DNA of 64,000 nucleotides. Origin: Pseudoalteromonas sp. MEBiC 03607. GTDB lineage: Bacteria > Pseudomonadota > Gammaproteobacteria > Enterobacterales > Alteromonadaceae. The stretch is from assembly GCF_004792295.1 (NCBI RefSeq), contig NZ_SRRY01000001.1, positions 754,501-818,500 of the forward strand. The letters are read 5' to 3'. The position numbers and the translations under genes were made by a program. The notes beneath the pieces are model-generated. The model was not told the origin of the DNA. It was given only the letters and a program-made list of their open reading frames with translations, and did not search any database. Of the stretch, positions 8,093 through 16,804 are shown piece by piece (the first letter of the stretch is position 1; each line of letters opens with the position of its first letter).

Positions 8093-9298
8093 TTACCTTA
8101 AATAATAGCTGGCATCTTCAGCGCTACGAATGCACTCAATATTGCCTTGTTCAAGGATGTATTCAGCCGCTAATTCGTGGCATAAAAAGTACGGCATACT
8201 TTCGGTAAAGCCATACGCGCCACATTGGCTGAATACCAACCAGTCTTGCTCACTTAAATCACTAGCTAGTTGGTGCTCACCTAAGCAATCAAGTGCAGTG
8301 CAAAGCGGGCCATATAAAGTCATTGCTGCAGGCTCAGCCGTTGACTCACGCAGTAACGCCGCAGGAAAATCTTGGCTTGTCACAGCAGGGCGAAGTAAAT
8401 GGTTAATACCGCCTGATAAAATCACCTGCTGTTGATTGTAATTTTCTTTGCGTTCAACAACCGGTGTGGCGTAATGGCCGCATTCGCCCACCGCATAGCG
8501 GCCAAGTTCCATCCAAAGCTCTTTGACACCGGCATCTGCTTTAATACTCGCCAGAGTCTCGATAAGTGCAGACCAATCGAGTCGGTTAGCATCTTGAGTA
8601 TAAGGAATGCCTAAGCCACCCCCTAAATCGAGAATATTAAGGTTAATATTTAATGCACTTGCTAGTTGTTGTAATGGCGCAATCATCGCACGCCATAGCT
8701 CGGCGAGTTTGTCAGTGCTCAGCATATTGCCCCATTGGAAAATATGCAGGCCATCAAAGTTAAGAGCAGTGTAATCACTTACTGTGAGCGCTTGCCACTC
8801 ATCACAGCCCAAACCAAAAGGAGTAAGGCTATCGCCGCCAAGTGGGTTCTTTTCGCTGTCTGGCCAACGAAGTTGTACACGCAACAGAACTTGCAGCTGA
8901 CAATTTGCTTTTGTTGCTTGCTCATTTAACCAGCGAACTTGGTTTATGCTCTCGGCCACGAAGGTACGTACGCCGCGAGCAATAAAATGTGAAATTTGTG
9001 CAGGGCTCTTTGCAGGCCCTGTGTTGAGCACGCGCTCGCTATCGATGCCTTGGGCAAGTACTTGCTCAAGTTCACCTTTACTCGCAACATCAAAATTAAA
9101 CCCTGCGCTGTCTAAACATTGAATAATGCGAGACAGCGGGTTGGCCTTAACGGCATACCAAAGTTTCACATCGGTTTGCGCAGTTAATTGATTTAAATGT
9201 GCAGTTAATTTATCTAAATCATAGATAAAAAATGGCGTATCAAGATGTGTTGAAACTTGTTCAACCGCTTGCTTGATGGGCGTGCTCAAAAAGCTCAT
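8093..9298 (-). CDS. Diaminopimelate decarboxylase-like PLP enzyme
   Basis: A 401-residue fold-type III (alanine-racemase fold) PLP decarboxylase. The lysine for the PLP aldimine is in YAVKAN (Lys51). GGGLGIPY is the phosphate loop, and GPLCTALD and GAYGFTES line the active site of DAP decarboxylases. Two blocks are atypical: HIFQWGNML stands where LysA has HxHIGSQ, and ELGRY replaces EPGR. It may therefore be a divergent LysA or act on a related amino acid. The start codon overlaps the dapD stop by 1 nt (TAATG), indicating tight coupling. The riboswitch upstream of the cluster favours lysine formation. Confidence 0.75.
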   Translation of the reverse strand: MSFLSTPIKQAVEQVSTHLDTPFFIYDLDKLTAHLNQLTAQTDVKLWYAVKANPLSRIIQCLDSAGFNFDVASKGELEQVLAQGIDSERVLNTGPAKSPAQISHFIARGVRTFVAESINQVRWLNEQATKANCQLQVLLRVQLRWPDSEKNPLGGDSLTPFGLGCDEWQALTVSDYTALNFDGLHIFQWGNMLSTDKLAELWRAMIAPLQQLASALNINLNILDLGGGLGIPYTQDANRLDWSALIETLASIKADAGVKELWMELGRYAVGECGHYATPVVERKENYNQQQVILSGGINHLLRPAVTSQDFPAALLRESTAEPAAMTLYGPLCTALDCLGEHQLASDLSEQDWLVFSQCGAYGFTESMPYFLCHELAAEYILEQGNIECIRSAEDASYYLR

Positions 9299-10038
9299 TA
9301 ACGTAAAACCTCTTCTAACAATAATGATGCATCGCTTTGTTCGTCACGGTATTTCACGATCAATGCACAAGACATGCTTAAACCTTGCTCGCGAGCCCAT
9401 GCATTTGAAGCAGGGCGAGAACCTGGGATTACAATCGCGTTTTCTGGAATTGCTTCACCTTTGTTTAGCTGGCGCTCATTAACACAATCGTAGACAGGAA
9501 TAGTTGCAGATAAGCGCACACCCGGCGCAAGTACAGCACCTTTTTTCACAACCACACCTTCAACAATAACGCAGCCTGCACCGATGAAAGCGTCATCTTC
9601 AATAACCACAGGGCTGGCACCAATTGGCTCAAGCACGCCACCTAACTGTACTGCTGCACTTAGGTGAACATTTTTACCTACTTGTGCGCATGAACCCACT
9701 AATGCGTGACTGTCGACCATCGTACCTTCGTCGATGAATGCGCCAATATTTACATACGCTGGTGGCATGATTATCGTGCCTTTAGCAACGTGTGCGCCAC
9801 GACGAACACTGCTACCACCTGGTACCATACGCACGCCGGCATTTGCAGCAAAGCCCTGTGGTGCTAGGTTGTGCTTATCCACAAAACCACCCGGGAACTC
9901 GGTGTTAGTACCATTTTTGAAGGCTTCTAAAATGCCTTGTTTAACTTCAACGTTGGCATGCCAGTTGCCATTTTCGTCTTGTGTTGCTGCGCGCACTGCG
10001 CCCGATTCTAAGTTGTTTAATAATTCTAACCAGCTCAT
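9298..10038 (-). CDS. dapD: Tetrahydrodipicolinate N-succinyltransferase, short and divergent
   Basis: A cytoplasmic left-handed beta-helix acyltransferase that succinylates tetrahydrodipicolinate in the succinylase branch of DAP/lysine synthesis. The hexapeptide repeats and family blocks are clear (GTMVDSHALVGSCAQVGKN; GGVLEPIGASP; IEDDAFIGAG). It has about 246 residues against 274 for the E. coli enzyme, and the C-terminal helix region differs, so it is probably not the standard housekeeping type. I chose the ATG at 10038, 14 bp after the dapA stop, with ACAGG in front; an in-frame TTG 24 bp upstream is possible. Confidence 0.85.
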   Translation of the reverse strand: MSWLELLNNLESGAVRAATQDENGNWHANVEVKQGILEAFKNGTNTEFPGGFVDKHNLAPQGFAANAGVRMVPGGSSVRRGAHVAKGTIIMPPAYVNIGAFIDEGTMVDSHALVGSCAQVGKNVHLSAAVQLGGVLEPIGASPVVIEDDAFIGAGCVIVEGVVVKKGAVLAPGVRLSATIPVYDCVNERQLNKGEAIPENAIVIPGSRPASNAWAREQGLSMSCALIVKYRDEQSDASLLLEEVLR

Positions 10039-10052
10039 GATAAAACCTGTTT

Positions 10053-10937
10053 TTAGTTCCAAGATAAAATTGTGTTGTTTGCGTGGGTGATGCTGTCTGT
10101 TTGCTCTAGCTCTAAATGCGTAAGCGGCGGACGTAAATGCGGGGTATTTATTTTACCTTGCAGGTGCATCAGTACTTTTACGGGGATTGGATTTGCGACA
10201 GCAAATAAGCTTTGAATCGCTTGCGACCAATCGGTGAATAGATTTGGATATTGACCACTTAAACTGCGTTTAACAAACTCATGGGTTTGACTCGGCCAAG
10301 CATTTGCGGCAACCGAAACTAAGCCTTTTGCACCCGCTTGAGCAAAATACGGCATAAGTGCATCATCACCACTGAAGATAGCCAGTGTTGGTGACGCCGT
10401 TCTAAAGCCTTCAAATTTGCTAATGTCACCACTGGCTTCTTTCAAAGCCCAAAGGTTTTTGTGCTCAGCAAGGTTTTTGATCACCTGCGGTGAGATCTCA
10501 ACTGCGCTACGTCCTGGTACGTTATACAACATACAAGGGTGATGGCTTGCGTTAAGTAGGCTTTCAAACCAATGTGTTTGGCCAACAACCCCAGGCTTTG
10601 CGTACAGAGGTGAACCTAACAGGTAGCCATGAATAGGTAGTTGGTTGCAGTATTCAACCCAAGCAATTTGCTGCTTAAGGTTCATGCCGCCCACAGCAAC
10701 CATGAGTGGTACAGTCGGTGCTAATTGGCAAACATGCTCAACAATGGCTTGTTGCTCTTTGAGTGAAAGCGCCAGTCCTTCACCGGTACTGCCAAGCAAT
10801 AAAATGCCGTTATTTGCATCTTGCTGCTCAGCGACCAGTTGTCCAAGGGCCGTATAATCGACCTCGCCAGATTCAGAAAATGGCGTGACAAGCGCTGTCC
10901 ATAGTGGATAGTCGTTTAAATCAAAATTGTTGATCAT
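10053..10937 (-). CDS. dapA: 4-Hydroxy-tetrahydrodipicolinate synthase
   Basis: A 294-residue class I aldolase (TIM barrel) that condenses pyruvate with aspartate semialdehyde, the first committed step to DAP and lysine. The family motifs are in place: GSTGEG, YNVPGRS (arginine for the substrate carboxylate) and LKEASGD with the Schiff-base lysine. It is the first gene after the lysine riboswitch and is followed by dapD. The ribosome binding site is weak: GAGAG directly touches the ATG, and it can pair with an upstream CTCTTCGAA, so translation may be controlled. It could be a second DapA beside a housekeeping copy elsewhere. Confidence 0.88.
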   Translation of the reverse strand: MINNFDLNDYPLWTALVTPFSESGEVDYTALGQLVAEQQDANNGILLLGSTGEGLALSLKEQQAIVEHVCQLAPTVPLMVAVGGMNLKQQIAWVEYCNQLPIHGYLLGSPLYAKPGVVGQTHWFESLLNASHHPCMLYNVPGRSAVEISPQVIKNLAEHKNLWALKEASGDISKFEGFRTASPTLAIFSGDDALMPYFAQAGAKGLVSVAANAWPSQTHEFVKRSLSGQYPNLFTDWSQAIQSLFAVANPIPVKVLMHLQGKINTPHLRPPLTHLELEQTDSITHANNTILSWN

Positions 10938-10967
10938 CTCTCACGAACTTATAAGGTATTCGAAGAG
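10938..10967 (-). promoter_or_regulatory. Possible start-codon-sequestering hairpin of dapA
   Basis: CTCTTCGAA (10959-10967) can pair with TTCGTGAGAG (10938-10947) right before the ATG through CTCT/AGAG and CGAA/TTCG. A near copy of CTCTTCGAAT...ACCTT lies upstream at 11013-11030. The pairing is visible; its use as the riboswitch expression platform is inferred. Confidence 0.4.
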
Positions 10968-11078
10968 TTTATGCGGGAGCAATTGAATGGAGCCGCATGT
11001 CGTCGTTCGAACAAGGTATAATTCGAAGAGCGAATGGGCTTAAAATAATAAAGACGCAACGGCCTTATTATACTAAGA

Positions 11079-11267
11079 CCAGAAGCTCTCCACCAAACTA
11101 ATCAATAGCGTTTTGCTATTGTTGGTGACAGTCGCTGGGATTCAGCCCAGTCGCCCGAAATAAGCACCTCACAAACGGTGTTACTTCTCGGCGTTAATTC
11201 CCCTCACGTATGATCAACAGAGTCTGTGCTCCTCCTATACGCTACCTGAATAACGCACCTCTTCCAG
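11079..11267 (-). promoter_or_regulatory. Lysine riboswitch (L box)
   Basis: Read on the minus strand, the conserved core of the lysine riboswitch appears in the right order: AGAGGTGCG, GGAGGAGC, TGAGGGGAA, CGCCGAGAAG, GGGCTGAATCCC, CTGTCACC and finally GGTGGAGAGCTTCTGG. P1 closes as CTGGAAG with CTTCTGG. The last stem can compete with a following stem (GGTCTTA/TAAGGCC at 11061-11080). The dapA start lies about 140 nt downstream. High lysine is expected to lower expression of the dapA-dapD-lysA-like-M14 cluster. Confidence 0.95.
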
Positions 11268-11281
11268 CCCTTTATGCTCGC

Positions 11282-11309
11282 TTTATAGCTTAAAGCCAAC
11301 ATAGTTAAA
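11282..11309 (-). promoter_or_regulatory. Candidate sigma70 promoter of the riboswitch transcript
   Basis: On the minus strand TTTAAC and TATAAA are separated by 16 bp. Transcription would begin a few bases before the first riboswitch stem, the expected position. Confidence 0.5.
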
Positions 11310-11453
11310 TAGGGTATCAGCGGCGATTAAAGCATTTTAGCCATCTAGGTGTCAAGGCGGAGTATTCGTTTTTTTAGTGACCGATTTTGCAACATGGTTA
11401 CGTATAAGCGTGTTTTTAGTACACTAGTATTACCCAGACGAATTGGAAGAAGA

Positions 11454-12149
11454 ATGGAAAAGTTTAACGATATCTATCAGCGAGCTGTCACCCGTAAGGG
11501 CAGTGAAGAAATGCTGCTTGCACTGCTTTCTGACCCGCTTGATAGCGCTGACATTGCCAAAATGCATGACGACTTATGGTTGGAAGAGTTAACGCGTAAA
11601 GTGTTCCAAAGTGGTTTTTACTGGTCTGTTATCAATAGTAAGTGGTCAGGATTTCGAGAGGTATTTTGGGACTTCAGTGTTGAGAAACTATTAATGATGC
11701 CACCTGATATGCTCGAGCAAAAAGCCAGTGATGAACGTATTATTCGTAACTTTAAAAAAGTACAAACGATCCCTGAAAATGCCTACATGATCCATGAAGT
11801 AGCTGAAAAACATGGCAGTTTCAGCCAATTTGTAGCTGATTGGCCAGTAAATAATATTATCGGTTTGTGGGCTTACTTAAAAAAGCATGGTGCGCGACTA
11901 GGTGGGAACACAGGGCCTTATGCATTGCGTGCCATGGGTAAGGATACTTTTTTACTGTCTCGAGACGTAGAAAATTATTTACGTGCTCATGAATTAATTG
12001 ACGGTGGCTTACAAACTAAAAAGTCATTACAAGCTGCACAAGACTTTTTCAACGAGCTACAACAACAAAGTGGCTTTAGCCTGCAAGCGCTAAGTCAATT
12101 AGTTGCCTATGGGGTAGGCGATAACCGCGTTGGCATAGCTGCGCGATAG
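11454..12149 (+). CDS. DNA-3-methyladenine glycosylase I-like protein
   Basis: A 231-residue protein of the Tag (COG2818) superfamily of helix-hairpin-helix glycosylases that excise 3-methyladenine. The core is recognisable (FQSGFYWSVINSKWSGFREVF and the GNTGPYALRAMGKDTF region), but the N-terminal Cys/His zinc-binding elements of classical Tag are absent, so activity and substrate may differ. I chose the ATG at 11454 (AGGAAGAAG-like purine stretch upstream), because the 35 residues preceding it in the open frame are basic and unconserved. The selO gene begins 8 bp after its stop, suggesting co-transcription. Confidence 0.72.
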   Translation: MEKFNDIYQRAVTRKGSEEMLLALLSDPLDSADIAKMHDDLWLEELTRKVFQSGFYWSVINSKWSGFREVFWDFSVEKLLMMPPDMLEQKASDERIIRNFKKVQTIPENAYMIHEVAEKHGSFSQFVADWPVNNIIGLWAYLKKHGARLGGNTGPYALRAMGKDTFLLSRDVENYLRAHELIDGGLQTKKSLQAAQDFFNELQQQSGFSLQALSQLVAYGVGDNRVGIAAR

Positions 12150-12157
12150 GATTTTTT

Positions 12158-13570
12158 ATGAAACTGCAAACTAGGTATACCGATATCAGCGAACTATTGG
12201 CTATTGAAGATATGCCTACTCGCGCCGCTGATCCCGCATTATTGTTATTCAATGATAAATTAGCTCAGTCGCTTGGTATTAATCATGATCCAGAATACCT
12301 AGCAGGACAGTTAAGTGGCTCAATAACTGATGACAGCGTAAAGCCTATTGCTTTAGGTTACTCAGGGCATCAATTTGGTCATTTCTCACCACGTCTGGGG
12401 GATGGCAGAGCGCATTTGCTTGGAGCAGTTAAAGACGTTGAAGGAGTACTGTGGGACATACAGCTTAAAGGGGCGGGTGCTACAGTGTTTTCACGTGGTG
12501 GTGATGGACGTTGTGCGATTGGGCCGGCGGTTCGTGAGTTTATAATGAGCGAAGCGATGGCTGCATTAGGTGTCGCGACAACTCGCTGCTTAGCTGTTGT
12601 TACTACCGGCGAAACGGTGTATCGACAACCACCTCGGCCAGGCGCTGTCGTAACTCGCGTAGCAAAAAGTCATATTCGCGTTGGTTCATTTCAGTATTTA
12701 GCAACCCAGGGCGATATTGAAGGCTTAGAAAAGTTAGTTGATTACGCACTCAGTTGTCATTTCCCAGAGATAGATACGCGTGCAGAGCAACGTTATGTAG
12801 ACTTTTTAACCGCAGTCATAGATAAGCAAATTGAGCTTATCATCAGTTGGATGCGAGTGGGATTCATCCATGGTGTAATGAATACAGACAATACATTAGT
12901 GAGTGGTGAAACCATTGATTACGGCCCATGCGCTATGATGAACCAGTTTGACTTTGATACTGTGTTTAGTTCCATAGACCATCAAGGGCGCTATGCATTC
13001 GGTAACCAACCAAACATTGCGAATTGGAATTGCGCGCGATTAGCTGAGAGCTTGCTGCCATTATTTAAAAATGAACAGCAAGCTTTGTCGTTATTATCCA
13101 GTGCAGTAAATAGTTTTGCTGAAAAGTTTAATCATGCATTTACTACAATGTGGCGACGGAAGTTAGGACTTCTAGATGAACACGACGATAACCAAGCTTT
13201 AGTGACTGAGTTACTCACTCTGATGCAGCAAAATAACCTTGATTATACTAATACTTTCAATGCTCTTACGGAGTCATTACTTGCGGATTTTGCATTACCG
13301 GATAGTATTAAGGGGTGGGCTGCAAAGTGGCGAGTCAGAACATCAGCTGAAAGTTATGACATCATGCGTGCTGTTAATCCTGCAGTCATTCCACGCAACC
13401 ATAATATTGAAATGATCTTGGCGGAATATGAAAAAACAGGATGTAGTTCAATGCTGAATGGCTTTTTGTCAGTTTTATCAAAGCCCTACGTTTATGATCA
13501 GCAATTCGAATCTTGGTATGAGCCACCTGAAAATGGCGATGCTAATTATCAAACATTTTGTGGTACCTAA
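12158..13570 (+). CDS. selO: Protein adenylyltransferase SelO
   Basis: A 470-residue pseudokinase-fold enzyme that transfers AMP from ATP to protein hydroxyl groups; in E. coli it modifies redox-related proteins. Family landmarks are ALGYSGHQFGHFSPRLGDGR, the nucleotide-binding lysine in QLKGAGATVFSRGGDGR, and the metal-binding GVMNTDNTLVSGETIDYGP block. The length is typical of the family. It follows the Tag-like gene closely. No SelO-specific regulatory site is visible. Confidence 0.93.
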   Translation: MKLQTRYTDISELLAIEDMPTRAADPALLLFNDKLAQSLGINHDPEYLAGQLSGSITDDSVKPIALGYSGHQFGHFSPRLGDGRAHLLGAVKDVEGVLWDIQLKGAGATVFSRGGDGRCAIGPAVREFIMSEAMAALGVATTRCLAVVTTGETVYRQPPRPGAVVTRVAKSHIRVGSFQYLATQGDIEGLEKLVDYALSCHFPEIDTRAEQRYVDFLTAVIDKQIELIISWMRVGFIHGVMNTDNTLVSGETIDYGPCAMMNQFDFDTVFSSIDHQGRYAFGNQPNIANWNCARLAESLLPLFKNEQQALSLLSSAVNSFAEKFNHAFTTMWRRKLGLLDEHDDNQALVTELLTLMQQNNLDYTNTFNALTESLLADFALPDSIKGWAAKWRVRTSAESYDIMRAVNPAVIPRNHNIEMILAEYEKTGCSSMLNGFLSVLSKPYVYDQQFESWYEPPENGDANYQTFCGT

Positions 13571-13924
13571 TGCATTTGTACTTGCTTGAAATAAAAAGTG
13601 TTTATTTAGTTTTTTTAAATGCTTGCTGATTGAGCAGAATAAACGCAAGTGCTATCATAGAATGGAGTTAACTTATTGCTTTAGATGATGATCTAATACG
13701 ACTTTAGAATCATGTTAGACGTAATTTAAATAATTCTTTTGTTATATTGGATTCAGCTTTATTAAGTATTAAGCATCAAGTGTTAAGCATTGATAATTAA
13801 TAAATAAGTAAAATTGTGGCTTATGAACTATCGTAAGATTGATTTTTTGAGCTACTCAACAGTTTTTAAATACTCAACAAACATTAGCTGAAAACAGCTT
13901 TATTGTGAAAATGGGAAGGAAATA
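13571..13924. other. 354-bp AT-rich intergenic region before the first OmpA gene
   Basis: Very AT-rich. Near the selO end a weak AT stem (AAATAAA 13589-13595 with TTTATTT 13601-13607, then T7) may terminate selO. Two copies of TTAAGCAT (13769-13776 and 13783-13790, 14 bp apart) could be protein-binding sites. A strong ribosome binding site (GGGAAGGAAATA) precedes the OmpA ATG. I see no gene. Confidence 0.5.
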
Positions 13925-14983
13925 ATGAAACTAAAATCACTTACTATTGCGTTAGCACTGGCTGCAACGAGTTCTACAGCCCTCGCTGCTGAAAAAGAAG
14001 GTTTTTATATTGGCGCATTTGGCGACTATTACGACAATTCTTGGGAAAATGTTCGTGATTATCCGCCAGGTGGATTGAATGTTGATGACTCAACTGGTTG
14101 GGGCTTAGAGTTAGGCTATCGTTTCAGTGATTACTGGAGCGCGCGTCTAGAATATGCAGACATGGACTTTGATTGGACTGCAGATTTAGCTAATGGTACT
14201 TCAACAAGTGGCTCTGAAAGCGGCGAGCGTTACGGTATTGATGCTTTATATCACTTAGGTGGCGGCCCATTCTATGGTATTTTTGGTCTTAAGAACCTAA
14301 GTGCTCTAGATGAAAACTTAACGTTTGCTAACGTTGGTGCCGGTTATCAGCACTACTTTACAGACAATTTCGCATTTAACGCTGAAACGTCTTTATATCA
14401 AGGTCTTGATCGTGGTTACACTGATGTTGGCGCTAAATTAGGTTTCAGCTATATTTTCGGTAACCAAAGCTCATCTGAGCCAGTAGAGCCTGCGCCGGTT
14501 GTTAGCGCTCCAACTGATAGCGATAATGATGGTGTTATGGATGCTGATGATCAGTGTGCTAACACACCAATGACAGATGCAGTAGATAGCACAGGCTGTA
14601 CATTATACGAAGAAAAAGAAGCAACTATCACCTTGTTAGTTACTTTCCCGCATGATGTAGCAGAAGTACCAAACAAATACTTCAGCGATATTGCAGATGT
14701 GGCTGCGTTTATGAAAGAAAACCAAGACACATCAGTTGTATTAGAAGGCCACGCCTCTGCAGTGGGTGATGCTGACTATAATATGAAGCTTTCAGAAAAG
14801 CGCGCACAAGATGTTGCTGATGAACTTATCAAAGACGGTATCGCTGCAGATAGAATTTCGACAGTTGGATACGGTGAAGAGCGTTTGAAAAATAAAGCCT
14901 ACACACTGGAAGCACATGCTGAAAACCGTCGTGTAGAAGCGCAAATTACAAGTGTTGAACGTGTAAAAGTTCTTCGTAAATAA
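13925..14983 (+). CDS. OmpA family porin/anchor protein, copy 1
   Basis: A 352-residue outer-membrane protein. A 21-residue signal peptide (ALA-AE) is followed by an eight-strand OmpA-type barrel (about 22-180). Next come a Pro/Glu linker, a thrombospondin-3-like Asp-rich calcium motif (DSDNDGVMDADDQC) with a second cysteine, and a C-terminal OmpA domain that binds peptidoglycan (LEGHASAVG; LSEKRAQDV; GYGEERL). It tethers the outer membrane to the wall. The next gene is a close paralogue. It has its own strong ribosome binding site and a terminator, so it is transcribed separately. Confidence 0.93.
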   Translation: MKLKSLTIALALAATSSTALAAEKEGFYIGAFGDYYDNSWENVRDYPPGGLNVDDSTGWGLELGYRFSDYWSARLEYADMDFDWTADLANGTSTSGSESGERYGIDALYHLGGGPFYGIFGLKNLSALDENLTFANVGAGYQHYFTDNFAFNAETSLYQGLDRGYTDVGAKLGFSYIFGNQSSSEPVEPAPVVSAPTDSDNDGVMDADDQCANTPMTDAVDSTGCTLYEEKEATITLLVTFPHDVAEVPNKYFSDIADVAAFMKENQDTSVVLEGHASAVGDADYNMKLSEKRAQDVADELIKDGIAADRISTVGYGEERLKNKAYTLEAHAENRRVEAQITSVERVKVLRK

Positions 14984-15454
14984 GACTAAACTATTATAAA
15001 TATGTAAATACTCCTATATTTATAAATAGTTACAAATAGTAAAGCCGAGCCAAGTAGTTGGTTCGGCTTTATTTTTTTAATTTAAGAACATAATTATTTT
15101 TCGATTAAATAAAATAATCTTCAGAATGTACCTTTTTGTTAAATGATAATTTAAGTGAATATTGATTTGAATCATCAAAGTAACTATCAACCATTTGTGC
15201 TATAGCTTTTTTAGTTACCTTGTAGAATAATTATTAGGTAATATAATTATTTTTACTGTAATGTTTTTTTAGTATCAATATTGTTGGATTTATATTGATT
15301 CTTTTTACGTCGCTGTATTTAGTTGGTGTTGTTAAATTAAGAAAATTTATTATGTTGTTTGGGTTTATTAAGTTTGGATTAATTACTCATCAACTATCTT
15401 GACGGAATGTAGGCTACACGGCCTTAAGTTATCTTAAATGGAAGGGAATGAAAC
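14984..15454. other. 471-bp intergenic region between the OmpA paralogues
   Basis: The first part holds the terminator of copy 1; the remainder is strongly AT-rich with long T runs, consistent with a curved upstream promoter region for copy 2. The sequence GGAAGGGAATGAAAC just before the second ATG is a strong ribosome binding site. I see no gene. Confidence 0.5.
15041..15078 (+). terminator. Terminator of the first OmpA gene
   Basis: An 11-bp stem (AAAGCCGAGCC/GGTTCGGCTTT with one G-U pair) is followed by ATTTTTTT. Confidence 0.88.
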
Positions 15455-16522
15455 ATGAAACTGAAACCACTTACAATTGCTTTAGCGCTTGCTGCAACAA
15501 GTGCCTCAACAATCGCAGCCGAGAAACAAGGTTTTTATATTGGTGCGTTTGGTGATTACTACGATAATTCATGGGAGAATATCCGTGATTATCCGCCAGG
15601 TGGCCTAGACGTAGACGACTCAACAGGGTGGGGTTTAGAGCTTGGTTATCGCTTTAGCGATTACTGGAGTGCCCGCTTAGAATACGCAGATATGGATTTC
15701 GATTGGAACGTGACCGACAACGATGGAACTACAATGAGTGGTTCTGAAAGCGGTAAGCGTTACGGTATCGATGGTTTGTATCACTTTGGCGGTGGCCCAT
15801 TCTACGGTATTTTCGGTTTGAAAAACCTTGACGCTGTTGATGAAGATTTAATGTTTGCTAACGTGGGTGCCGGTTACCAGCACTACTTTACAGATAACTT
15901 TGCATTTAACGCAGAAACTTCTTTATACCAAGGTCTTGACCGTGGCTACACTGATGTTGGTGCTAAATTAGGTTTCAGCTATATCTTTGGTGATCAAAGC
16001 GAACCAGAGCCAGTTGAGCCAGCACCTGCAGTTGTACCTGTTCCGGTTGAGCCAGTTGATAGCGATGGCGACAGCATTCCTGATGCAGATGACCAATGCG
16101 CTAATACTCCTATGACAGATGCTGTAGATGCTTCTGGTTGTACATTATACGAAGACCGTGAAGTAACGAAGAGCTTACTAATCACATTCCCTAACAATAC
16201 ATCTAAAGTTTCACAACAATATTTAGATGATATTGACAGTGCAGCTGCATTCTTAAAAGAGCATCCAGGCACTGATGTTGTATTAGAAGGTCACACTTCA
16301 TCTGTTGGTAAAGCAGATTACAATAAGTGGTTATCGAAAAAACGTGCTGATGCAGTCGCTAAGAAGCTTATTGAAGATGGTATTGATGCGATGCGCCTAA
16401 CTACAGTTGGTTATGGTGAAGAGCGTCTTAAAAATCCAGCTAACACGCCGGAAGCACATGCAGAAAACCGTCGTGTAGAAGCAAAAGTTAAAGTTATTGA
16501 ACGTGTTAAAGTAGAGCGTTAA
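15455..16522 (+). CDS. OmpA family porin/anchor protein, copy 2
   Basis: A 355-residue paralogue of the preceding gene with the same order: signal peptide, OmpA-type barrel, Pro/Val/Glu-rich linker slightly longer than in copy 1, Asp-rich calcium motif (DSDGDSIPDADDQC) and peptidoglycan-binding domain. The barrel is nearly identical in protein sequence, including whole strands and loops, while codons differ at many silent positions; the C-terminal domain has diverged more (LEGHTSSVG; LSKKRADAV). This pattern fits an old tandem duplication kept under selection. Confidence 0.93.
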   Translation: MKLKPLTIALALAATSASTIAAEKQGFYIGAFGDYYDNSWENIRDYPPGGLDVDDSTGWGLELGYRFSDYWSARLEYADMDFDWNVTDNDGTTMSGSESGKRYGIDGLYHFGGGPFYGIFGLKNLDAVDEDLMFANVGAGYQHYFTDNFAFNAETSLYQGLDRGYTDVGAKLGFSYIFGDQSEPEPVEPAPAVVPVPVEPVDSDGDSIPDADDQCANTPMTDAVDASGCTLYEDREVTKSLLITFPNNTSKVSQQYLDDIDSAAAFLKEHPGTDVVLEGHTSSVGKADYNKWLSKKRADAVAKKLIEDGIDAMRLTTVGYGEERLKNPANTPEAHAENRRVEAKVKVIERVKVER

Positions 16523-16545
16523 TAGTTAGACTTTGCATTGAGTTT

Positions 16546-16572
16546 AAAACCCAGCCTAGTGCTGGGTTTTTT
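16546..16572 (+). terminator. Terminator of the second OmpA gene
   Basis: A perfect 10-bp stem (AAAACCCAGC/GCTGGGTTTT) with a 5-nt loop runs into T residues. Confidence 0.9.
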
Positions 16573-16687
16573 GCTTTTAAAACACAGATAGGAATGATTC
16601 TTAATAAATATTCATCAGAATAGCTTTTTTTTTTAGTACTATTCATGTTATTTATACTGAATATAAAGTGCCTAAGCGCAGCATGGA

Positions 16688-16716
16688 TTTTCATCTATAC
16701 TTAAAAGCTTTATAAT
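16688..16716 (+). promoter_or_regulatory. Candidate acnB promoter
   Basis: TTTTCA and a consensus TATAAT are separated by 17 bp, about 90 bp before the acnB start. The -10 is perfect; the -35 is poor, so an activator may help. Confidence 0.45.
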
Positions 16717-16804
16717 TAACCGTCAGAATACTATAAGTACTGGGTAAAATTGCTATTTAGATTAATAGAACCGAGTACTTTCACGTCACCAAGAGGGCAA
16801 TATT

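Noticed and set aside
10038-10062. An upstream TTG start for dapD overlapping the end of dapA.
   Set aside because: The added eight residues are unlike the family and the ATG has a plausible binding site; kept only as an alternative.
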